Assembly (NCBI GenBank): GCA_017443685.1
Contig: JAFSYD010000283.1
Coordinates: forward strand, 1-6,675
Source of the DNA: Lachnospiraceae bacterium
Lineage (GTDB): Bacteria > Bacillota > Clostridia > Lachnospirales > Lachnospiraceae
Direction of reading: 5' to 3'
Length of the DNA stretch: 6,675 bases
The notes beneath the pieces are model-generated. The model ran no database searches. It was not told the DNA's origin and saw nothing but the letters and a program-made list of their open reading frames with translations. Positions 1-5,009 of the stretch are shown here, piece after piece. The first letter of the stretch is position 1. The number at the start of each line of letters is the position of its first letter. A program made the position numbers and the translations under genes.

Positions 1-1736
1 CGGTGTCCTCGGATTCGATCATGCCGGATACGTTTCGTGCCTTTTTCCGCAAGTATGGCATTACGGCGGGCGTATTCCTGCCGCTTTCCCGCGACAGACA
101 GACGCAGATGTACGTGTGCTTTGTCATGCGGCATGCGGCGCGTAAATGGAAGGTGAGGGAGCTTACATTTTTAAACGAAGTAAAATGCGTGATCCACGCG
201 CTGCTTTCGGCGCGGATGCGCGATAACTCTCTCGCCGGCGCGTATGCGACGATCGACGGCGTACTGGAGAACGGCGCCGAGGGACTTGTCGTTTGCGGAG
301 AGGACAAAGAGGAATACATTTATACCAACGAACAGTTTGCGCGGATGATCACGGATCCGAAGGATAAGCAGAATTTCCATGAATATGTGGACGCTCTTAA
401 GGAGAACGCGATCACCGATGAAGGATATTTTGCCGATGTCTCCAAGCGCTGGTACCATGTGCACAGTGCGCCGCTTCGGTGGATGGACGGCCGCAGCGTA
501 CGGCTGGTGACGCTTTACGATGTGACGGAGACGAAGCGTTACGAGCAGAAGATCGAGGAGCAGGCGAAGACCGATTATCTGACCGGGCTTTACAACCGCC
601 AGCAGTTCGAGCGGGATCTTAAGATCGCGATGAAGGATGCTTATCGCAGCGGCGATCAGGGCAGCTTCCTTTATATCAATCTCGACGATTTCAGGGATGT
701 CAACGGCGAATACGGACACAGCCTCGGCGATGCCCTGTTAAAAGAGGCGGCACGGGCGCTTACGAACATCTGCAAGGCCCGGGCGACCTGTTATCGGATC
801 GGCGGTGATGAGTTCGGCGTACTGGTGCCGTTTTACGAATATACGGAGTTAAGCCGTCTGGTCGGGACGATCCAGCGGAGGTTCGAGCAGTCCTGGAGCC
901 TGGACGGCAGGGAATACCTCTGCAATATGTCGATGGGCGTGGTCTGCTTCCCGAAGGACGGCGAGGATATGAAGACGCTGATGCAGCATGCGGATATCGC
1001 GCTTTTGGCGGCAAAGGAGAATGATCCGGGCACCGTGGAATGGTATTCCGCAAAAAGCAGGGAGCCGGATATCGCGCACGCTGCCTTTGAAAACGCGCTG
1101 CGCAAGGCGACAGAGGACGGATGCGGCGCTTTCGTGGCGGAATATGAGCCGCTGCTTAAGAAAGCGGACGGCCGGGCGGCGGATGCCGCGCCGGAAGCGG
1201 CATCCGCCTCGCGTAAGGCGGGGGCGGACGCGGCGCGGGCAGCAGGGAATGCTTCCGGGGGAGCGGCGGCTGTCTGTCTCGGTGCGACGGCGCACCTTAA
1301 GTGGAAGACGAAGGAGCTTTTGAACGAGGATAGGGGGGAGATCCTTTCGGCAGCCGAGCGGCTGGGCGTAATCGCTGCCGTGGATCACAGGATATTGGAG
1401 GACGCCTGCCGGCACTGCCGGTACTGGAATGATTTCGGGGAGCCGGGGTATCAGATCTATGTCCGGCTTTCCGTACAGACACTGCTTTCACCGAAGGCAG
1501 CCGCACGGATCAGGTCGATCATTGACGAGTGCGGCATCAATCCGGGGAACGTGATGCTTGGCGTAAAAGGCGAGGCTGCCGCAAGGGAAGAGGAGCGGCT
1601 TGCCATCGTATGTGAAGAGATCGCGAAGGCAGGCGTGAAAGTCCTGCGGGGGCAGGGGATAGCGGATACGATAGACCCCCTCCTGTCGGGCGAGATCCTC
1701 ACCGGAGAAGAGTTCGAAGCCAGGTATATGGCGTAG
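1..1736 (+). CDS. GAF-PAS-GGDEF signalling protein with degenerate EAL remnant (5' partial)
   Basis: Likely a cytoplasmic cyclic-di-GMP signalling or receptor protein; no membrane segment is visible in this part. Residues are numbered from the GTG at 3. Residues 5-72 look like the second half of a GAF domain (VFLPLSR, then a KWKVRELTFLNEV helix), so the gene probably begins before the window and the GTG is not its true start. Residues 78-176 fit a PAS domain ending in the usual DVTETKRYE linker. Residues 187-350 are a GGDEF domain with an intact GGDEF signature at 267-271 and GHSLGD at 238-243. The first metal-site Asp is replaced by Asn226 (INLDDF), and the RxxD inhibitory site is absent (KARA at that position). 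Residues 362-577 resemble an EAL domain (FENALRKA, then ILEDACRHCRYW), but the EAL motif reads GATAHLKW, VNLS has become VRLS, and DDFGTGYSS is missing. An Ala-rich insert lies at about 391-425. Phosphodiesterase activity is therefore very unlikely; cyclase activity is uncertain. Confidence 0.9.
   Translation, partial: VSSDSIMPDTFRAFFRKYGITAGVFLPLSRDRQTQMYVCFVMRHAARKWKVRELTFLNEVKCVIHALLSARMRDNSLAGAYATIDGVLENGAEGLVVCGEDKEEYIYTNEQFARMITDPKDKQNFHEYVDALKENAITDEGYFADVSKRWYHVHSAPLRWMDGRSVRLVTLYDVTETKRYEQKIEEQAKTDYLTGLYNRQQFERDLKIAMKDAYRSGDQGSFLYINLDDFRDVNGEYGHSLGDALLKEAARALTNICKARATCYRIGGDEFGVLVPFYEYTELSRLVGTIQRRFEQSWSLDGREYLCNMSMGVVCFPKDGEDMKTLMQHADIALLAAKENDPGTVEWYSAKSREPDIAHAAFENALRKATEDGCGAFVAEYEPLLKKADGRAADAAPEAASASRKAGADAARAAGNASGGAAAVCLGATAHLKWKTKELLNEDRGEILSAAERLGVIAAVDHRILEDACRHCRYWNDFGEPGYQIYVRLSVQTLLSPKAAARIRSIIDECGINPGNVMLGVKGEAAAREEERLAIVCEEIAKAGVKVLRGQGIADTIDPLLSGEILTGEEFEARYMA
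1173..1277 (+). other. Ala-rich low-complexity insert within the EAL remnant
   Basis: About 35 residues (391-425 of the signalling protein) consist mostly of Ala, Gly, Arg, Ser and Asp. They are encoded by a very GC-rich stretch. The insert falls between the conserved start of an EAL domain (FVAEYEPLL) and the strand that normally carries the EAL motif, where intact domains have only a short loop. It looks like a flexible linker that grew after the domain stopped being an enzyme (inference). Confidence 0.6.
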
Positions 1737-1750
1737 GAGCAAGAGGGCTT

Positions 1751-1936
1751 ATGTCGGCGGTATTTGCGAACGGGATCGCGGCACTATGTGTGGGCGGGGC
1801 GCTGATATTAGCCATCCGCCATTTGATCCGGATAGTAACGACAACGATCCGGGCATGTTTGCCGCTCCCCCGATTTAATTGTTGCAAAACGATTGGGAGG
1901 GGTGGTATAATATTTACGCATTTTTACCATTATTAA
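1751..1936 (+). CDS. possible small single-pass membrane protein
   Basis: This is a 61-codon reading frame beginning 14 bases after the signalling gene's stop. Purine-rich ribosome-site candidates precede it (AGGAG at 1735-1739 and AAGAGGG at 1741-1747). Residues 3-22 form a hydrophobic helix (FANGIAALCVGGALILAI) followed by Arg and His, as in a short N-out/C-in membrane peptide. The layout recalls the N-terminus of small FeoB-associated membrane proteins, but the usual Cys-rich tail is missing; only Cys35, Cys44 and Cys45 follow. The last 18 or so codons run through the promoter for the next operon, including its -35 and -10 boxes, and look non-coding in character. It could be a real peptide, a decayed gene, or a chance frame. 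I do not recognise a family. Confidence 0.33.
   Translation: MSAVFANGIAALCVGGALILAIRHLIRIVTTTIRACLPLPRFNCCKTIGRGGIIFTHFYHY
1877..1894. promoter_or_regulatory. operator-like dyad over the -35 box
   Basis: The 18 bases form two 7-base arms, AATTGTT and AACGATT, around a GCAA centre, with 6 of 7 positions complementary. The dyad is centred on the -35 hexamer (1882-1887), where a dimeric repressor would block RNA polymerase. A further CTCCC/GGGAG pair (1865-1869 and 1895-1899) flanks it, so as RNA it could also fold into a longer bulged hairpin. No T-run follows, so it is not a standard terminator. The regulator is unknown, and chance is possible for a dyad this short. Confidence 0.35.
1882..1911 (+). 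promoter_or_regulatory. sigma-A-type promoter of the baseplate operon
   Basis: The -35 hexamer TTGCAA (1882-1887) and a perfect -10 TATAAT (1906-1911) are separated by 18 bases. TG at 1903-1904 gives an extended -10 (TGGTATAAT). The expected transcript start is near 1918, leaving a leader of about 86 bases before the LysM adaptor gene. It sits in the most AT-rich stretch of an otherwise GC-rich window and is the only convincing promoter seen. It should drive the five co-directional baseplate genes without need of a special sigma factor. Confidence 0.75.
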
Positions 1937-1943
1937 AATGGTA
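1925..1943 (+). promoter_or_regulatory. leader inverted repeat / hairpin
   Basis: A perfect 7-base inverted repeat, TACCATT and AATGGTA, surrounds a 5-base ATTAA loop, starting a few bases after the predicted transcript start. As RNA it is a weak, AU-rich stem near the 5' end that could protect the message. As DNA it could be an operator just downstream of the promoter. The bases that follow (TGGGGTTTT) do not make a good terminator tail. Confidence 0.4.
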
Positions 1944-1987
1944 TGGGGTTTTAGATCGGTTTAAGGGATGAGCCGACGGTAAGAGTT

Positions 1988-1994
1988 AAGGAAG
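1988..1994 (+). promoter_or_regulatory. ribosome binding site of the LysM adaptor gene
   Basis: AAGGAAG lies 9 bases before the ATG at 2004. It is the only good Shine-Dalgarno match near the start and supports this ATG over the in-frame ATG at codon 13. Confidence 0.6.
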
Positions 1995-2003
1995 CGGTGG
2001 CGA

Positions 2004-2711
2004 ATGGGGATTTTATCTTCGCTTTTGGGAATCGGCGATATGCGCAAGAGCACCGGCAATGCCGTGCTCCAGATTGAAGATGCGGACGCGGTAGTCTGCC
2101 AGTTCAATCCTGACGAATTACAGGTGCAGACGCAGGGGAAGTTTGCCACGGTACCGAGTATGGGCAAGGATTCCCCGACGGTGCAGTACATGGGCGGCAT
2201 TGCCGCTTCGCTTGACGTTATCCTGTATTTCGATACCAGTACATCTTACGAGATCAAGACGAATTTCATTCCATTCCCGAAGAAGAATCAGCCGGAGGAT
2301 GTCTCCTCCTACGCGAACACATTGCTCTGTCTGACGAAGATTGACGGTAAGCTTCACCGGCCGCCGATCGTTTGCTTTAGCTGGGGATCGTTTGTCTTCG
2401 GTGGGTTTGTTGATACCGTTTCGGTAAAATACACCATGTTTGAGTCCGGGGGTATGCCGGTGCGCTGCGAGGCAGCGATTCACATGGTCGCGCAGTCGAC
2501 GAGTGTGCTCGGCAGTTCCAAGGCGGCGCCGTTTGAGTCGCCGGACCGGACGAAGTGTGTTGTGTTGAAGCAGGGAATGAACCTTTACGACATCGCAAGG
2601 GAAGAATACGGCGACGCGGGAGAGTGGCGCAGGATCGCGAGAGCCAACGGCATCATGAATCCGCTGGCGATCCCGGTGGGAACACGCCTGGTAGTTCCCG
2701 CGATCACATAG
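2004..2711 (+). CDS. CIS tube-type adaptor with C-terminal LysM domain (Afp7-like)
   Basis: A 235-residue baseplate adaptor expected to join the inner tube to the spike hub of a contractile injection system. Residues 15-165 match the pattern of the CIS-tube/Afp7 domain: FNPDEL (34-39), SLDVILYFDTS (69-79), the PPIVCFSWGSF strand (120-130), FGGFVDTV (132-139), and the YTMFESGGMPVRCEA segment (143-157). Residues 184-233 form a LysM-like module (VLKQGMNLYDIAREEYGDAGEWRRIARANGI, ending in PVGTRLVVP). In phage gp53-type and eCIS adaptors this module contacts the hub or wedge rather than acting as a secreted wall-binding protein. No signal peptide is seen. It is the first gene after the promoter, with gpD 10 bases downstream. 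The length and domain order are normal for the family. Confidence 0.92.
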   Translation: MGILSSLLGIGDMRKSTGNAVLQIEDADAVVCQFNPDELQVQTQGKFATVPSMGKDSPTVQYMGGIAASLDVILYFDTSTSYEIKTNFIPFPKKNQPEDVSSYANTLLCLTKIDGKLHRPPIVCFSWGSFVFGGFVDTVSVKYTMFESGGMPVRCEAAIHMVAQSTSVLGSSKAAPFESPDRTKCVVLKQGMNLYDIAREEYGDAGEWRRIARANGIMNPLAIPVGTRLVVPAIT

Positions 2712-2721
2712 AGGTGAGAGT

Positions 2722-3801
2722 ATGTCGCTGATGAGTGGGACCTACACATATGACAGTCTGGCCAAGAAGTACGACAATTTTACGACGCCCGTGGTAAAGG
2801 TGAAGGCGGGCGGTTCGGATGTCGTAAGCACTTTGAATCTTGCTGTTGTCGAGTTTAAGATGACGCTTTCTCTGGATGCGGCCAGCATCGTGGTGGTTAA
2901 ATTCACCGATGTATATGATATCGAACAGCACTCGTTTTCTTCCGACGTGAAGGATGCGTTTGCGCCGGGGACGGTTGTGGAGGTGGAGATCGGCTACAAG
3001 TCTTCGACGGAAAATCTGTTCAAGGGCTTTGTTGCCGCCAGGGGAATAGAGATCGGCAAAATGCCGCTTTTCGTGGTAACGCTGATGGACGCGAGGCGGC
3101 TGATGATGCTTTCGGGCTCGCGCTATGTGCTGCATGTGGCGAAGAATTATTCCGATGTGTTCCGCGAAGTGATGTCGAGATATTCCAAGCTGTGTTCGCC
3201 GCAGATCGACGCAACACAGGATGAGCTGGAGATACCGGTTTCCCAGACGACGGACGATTACCGTTTTGTCACGCGCGAGCTGATCGGGCGGGGCAAGGCA
3301 GAACGGGAATTCTTCATCTTAGGACCGACCGCGTATTTCCGCGAGCCGCAGAGTGAGAAGTCCGCGATCATGACGATGGAATTTGGGCGGGAGCTGATCG
3401 CGCTTAAGACCGATGAATCCTACTTTGACGTCAGCGTAGAGGTGGTCGGTTATGACCCCGCCAAGCAGGAGGCGCTTTCCGGTAAGGCCGAGGCTACGGG
3501 CTCGGATTCGCAGACGAAGCTGATCGGTGAGACGCCGGAGTATTATATGCCGGATCCTTCCGTGGACACCAGCGCGAAGGCGAACAGCAAGGCAAAGAGC
3601 CTTGCCGACCGCATGAAGCGGAAAATGCAGACCGGCACCGGCATGACGATCGGGCTTCCGGTGCTTGTTCCGGGGCGGTTTGTCGAGGTCGAGAACGCGG
3701 ACGGCGATCTGGGTGACCACACATTCTACTTAAAGACGGTGATCCACGAGATCAGCAAAGATAATTACCGGACAATGTTCGAGATCGGCGGCTGGTCCTG
3801 A
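2722..3801 (+). CDS. spike hub protein, phage late control gpD family (gp27-like part of VgrG)
   Basis: A 359-residue protein of the phage late control gene D family, forming the trimeric hub that seats the spike on the tube. Visible family marks are an N-terminal beta domain with FKMTLSLDAAS (45-55), VEVEIGY (86-92) and LFKGFVAARGIEIG (99-112), a helical middle with DVFREVMSRY (145-154), and the TDDYRFVTRELI stretch (177-188) typical of the gpD/VgrG core. The C-terminal part has AKANSKAKSLADRMKRKM (285-302), then GLPVLVPGRFVEVEN (311-325) and HEISKDNYRTMFEIGG (342-357). The OB fold and needle of a full VgrG are not in this protein; the next gene encodes them. A ribosome site (AGGTGAG, 2712-2718) starts within the previous gene's TAG. 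Normal length, no disruption. Confidence 0.93.
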   Translation: MSLMSGTYTYDSLAKKYDNFTTPVVKVKAGGSDVVSTLNLAVVEFKMTLSLDAASIVVVKFTDVYDIEQHSFSSDVKDAFAPGTVVEVEIGYKSSTENLFKGFVAARGIEIGKMPLFVVTLMDARRLMMLSGSRYVLHVAKNYSDVFREVMSRYSKLCSPQIDATQDELEIPVSQTTDDYRFVTRELIGRGKAEREFFILGPTAYFREPQSEKSAIMTMEFGRELIALKTDESYFDVSVEVVGYDPAKQEALSGKAEATGSDSQTKLIGETPEYYMPDPSVDTSAKANSKAKSLADRMKRKMQTGTGMTIGLPVLVPGRFVEVENADGDLGDHTFYLKTVIHEISKDNYRTMFEIGGWS

Positions 3802-3823
3802 TCGTATATAGGAGTACAATTCG

Positions 3824-4582
3824 ATGAGCATGTTTTATGAGGGTGAGACGCGGGAGTCTTACGAGTATATCCCGAGCGTGACCACCGGCGTAGTAAAACA
3901 GAATCATGAGGACGAGCATCCGGGCATGGTGAAGGTGGATTACTTCCTTGGGCAGGAGGGCAAGAATGTGTCCGGCTGGGTGCCTGTGGTATCGCCGTAC
4001 GCGTACAATGACTGCGGCCTTTATCTTTTGCCCGAGGTCGGCGCGGAGGTCGTGATCGCTTTTAACATGGGCGACCGCAATTGTCCGATGGTGATCGGCA
4101 GTCTCTGGAACACGAAGAACGCTCGTGAAAAGGATATCGCAAAGAAGGATAATCCCACCAAGCGCTTCAAGACAAAGGGCGGATCGGTGGTGGAGTTTTC
4201 CGACGAAAAGGACAAGGAAAAGATTACGATCCAGACGCCGAAGGAGACATCCATCAAGATCGAGGACGAAAACGAGACGGTCACCGTCGCGGATAAAGAT
4301 AAAAAGAACAGCATCATCATCAATATAAAGGACGGCAGTGTCAGCATCAAAGCTGACAAGAAAGTGGAAATGGAGACCGGCAGCAGCAAGGTCACTCTTG
4401 ACAGTTCCGGCGTGACGATCAAGGGAGACGCCATCAATGTGGAGGCAAGCAACGGTCTGACGTTAAAAGGAACCACGGTGAAGGTGGACGGGACACAGAC
4501 TACGGTTTCCGGCAGCAGCAAGACGGATGTCACCTCTTCGGGGGTGACCTCGGTCAAGGGCTCGATGGTGAAGCTGAATTAG
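3824..4582 (+). CDS. spike protein, gpV/gp5-like OB fold plus beta-helix needle
   Basis: A 252-residue baseplate spike. Residues 18-97 are the gpV/VgrG OB fold, with TTGVVKQN (20-27), HPGMVKVDYFLG (32-43), WVPVVSPYA (52-60), GLYLLPEVGAEVVIAF (65-80) and the conserved PMVIGSLWN (88-96). A Lys-rich linker (about 100-118) leads into a long run of alternating beta residues (119-252) with SxxxTIxG-type turns, as expected for a trimeric beta-helix needle, ending at KGSMVKLN. No lysozyme domain, PAAR motif or effector extension follows. GGAG at 3811-3814 sits 9 bases before the ATG. With the preceding gpD protein it makes up the complete spike that larger VgrG/Afp8 proteins carry in one chain. Confidence 0.95.
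   Translation: MSMFYEGETRESYEYIPSVTTGVVKQNHEDEHPGMVKVDYFLGQEGKNVSGWVPVVSPYAYNDCGLYLLPEVGAEVVIAFNMGDRNCPMVIGSLWNTKNAREKDIAKKDNPTKRFKTKGGSVVEFSDEKDKEKITIQTPKETSIKIEDENETVTVADKDKKNSIIINIKDGSVSIKADKKVEMETGSSKVTLDSSGVTIKGDAINVEASNGLTLKGTTVKVDGTQTTVSGSSKTDVTSSGVTSVKGSMVKLN
4379..4576 (+). repeat. internal beta-helix repeat of the spike needle
   Basis: Two copies of a roughly 21-residue unit with the pattern SSK-4x-SSGVT-2x-KG occur at residues 187-206 and 231-252. At DNA level the 12-base string GGCAGCAGCAAG recurs at 4379 and 4511, exactly 44 codons apart. This suggests the needle lengthened by in-frame duplication, a common way for beta-helices to grow (inference). Confidence 0.55.
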
Positions 4583-4595
4583 GAGTTAAGATAGA

Positions 4596-5009
4596 ATGAA
4601 CGAACACGAAGCCAAACGCTTTTTGGGTGAAGGAATCTCTTTTCCGATCCGTGTGGACAAGAATACCGGCAAAATGGTCACGTCCTCGGAGGAGGAGAAT
4701 ATCAAAGAGGCGATCCGCATCATATTAGGCACCAAAAAAGGAGAACGTATCCGTAATCCGGAATTCGGCTGCGGGATCTGGGACTACGCGTTCGCGACAA
4801 TGGATTATACCACTCTTTCTTCCATGCGCAGGGAGGTGGAGATCGCCCTGGTGGCGTTCGAGCCGCGCATCGAAGACATCCGTGTGGAGGTGGAACCGAG
4901 GGAAAGGGAAGGGAGCGTGATCGTCCACATTGATTATGTGGTCAGAAAGACGAACAACCCGTTCAACCTTGTATTTCCGTTTTATCTCGATGAGGGATTT
5001 GGTGAATGA
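4596..5009 (+). CDS. baseplate wedge protein, GPW/gp25 (TssE-like) family
   Basis: A 137-residue member of the gp25/TssE/Afp9 family, which links the baseplate wedge to the first sheath ring and helps set off contraction. The family core is clear: IKEAIRIILGTKKGERIRNPEFGCGIWDY (36-64, cited here as separate motifs IILGT, GERIRNPEFG and GIWDY), then the hallmark EPR motif at 89-91 within ALVAFEPRIEDI. The C-terminal NNPFNLVFPFYL (120-131) is the ending seen in eCIS gp25 proteins rather than in many phage or type VI versions. AGGAG (4581-4585) overlaps the spike gene's stop and lies 10 bases before the ATG. The gene ends in an ATGA overlap with the J gene, implying coupled translation. Confidence 0.96.
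   Translation: MNEHEAKRFLGEGISFPIRVDKNTGKMVTSSEEENIKEAIRIILGTKKGERIRNPEFGCGIWDYAFATMDYTTLSSMRREVEIALVAFEPRIEDIRVEVEPREREGSVIVHIDYVVRKTNNPFNLVFPFYLDEGFGE

Noticed and set aside
3..5. GTG as the true start of the signalling gene
   Set aside because: The encoded chain begins in the middle of a GAF-like fold and no ribosome site can be seen before it, so the gene most likely starts outside the window.
171..719. 182-codon frame on the - strand opposite the PAS-GGDEF region
   Set aside because: Antisense shadow of conserved PAS and GGDEF codons; no supporting start signal.
1825..1852. Direct repeat GATCCGG at 1825 and 1846
   Set aside because: Seven bases in coding-like GC-rich sequence with no flanking symmetry; too short to support a site.
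1925..1955. Rho-independent terminator of the signalling gene
   Set aside because: The stem is AT-rich and only 7 pairs, a GGGG run separates it from a TTTT of just four, and it lies downstream of a strong promoter.
1968..1982. Leader mini-frame ATG AGC CGA CGG TAA
   Set aside because: Its AAGGG is directly adjacent to the ATG with no spacer, so translation is unlikely; four codons occur easily by chance.
1912..2003. c-di-GMP riboswitch in the baseplate leader
   Set aside because: Considered because of the GGDEF neighbour, but the leader lacks the conserved GEMM core such as the GCAAAGCC-type segment and its two helices.
4021..4557. 178-codon frame on the - strand opposite the spike gene
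   Set aside because: It mirrors the repetitive beta-helix coding sequence, has biased composition and no ribosome site, and the + strand gene is certain.
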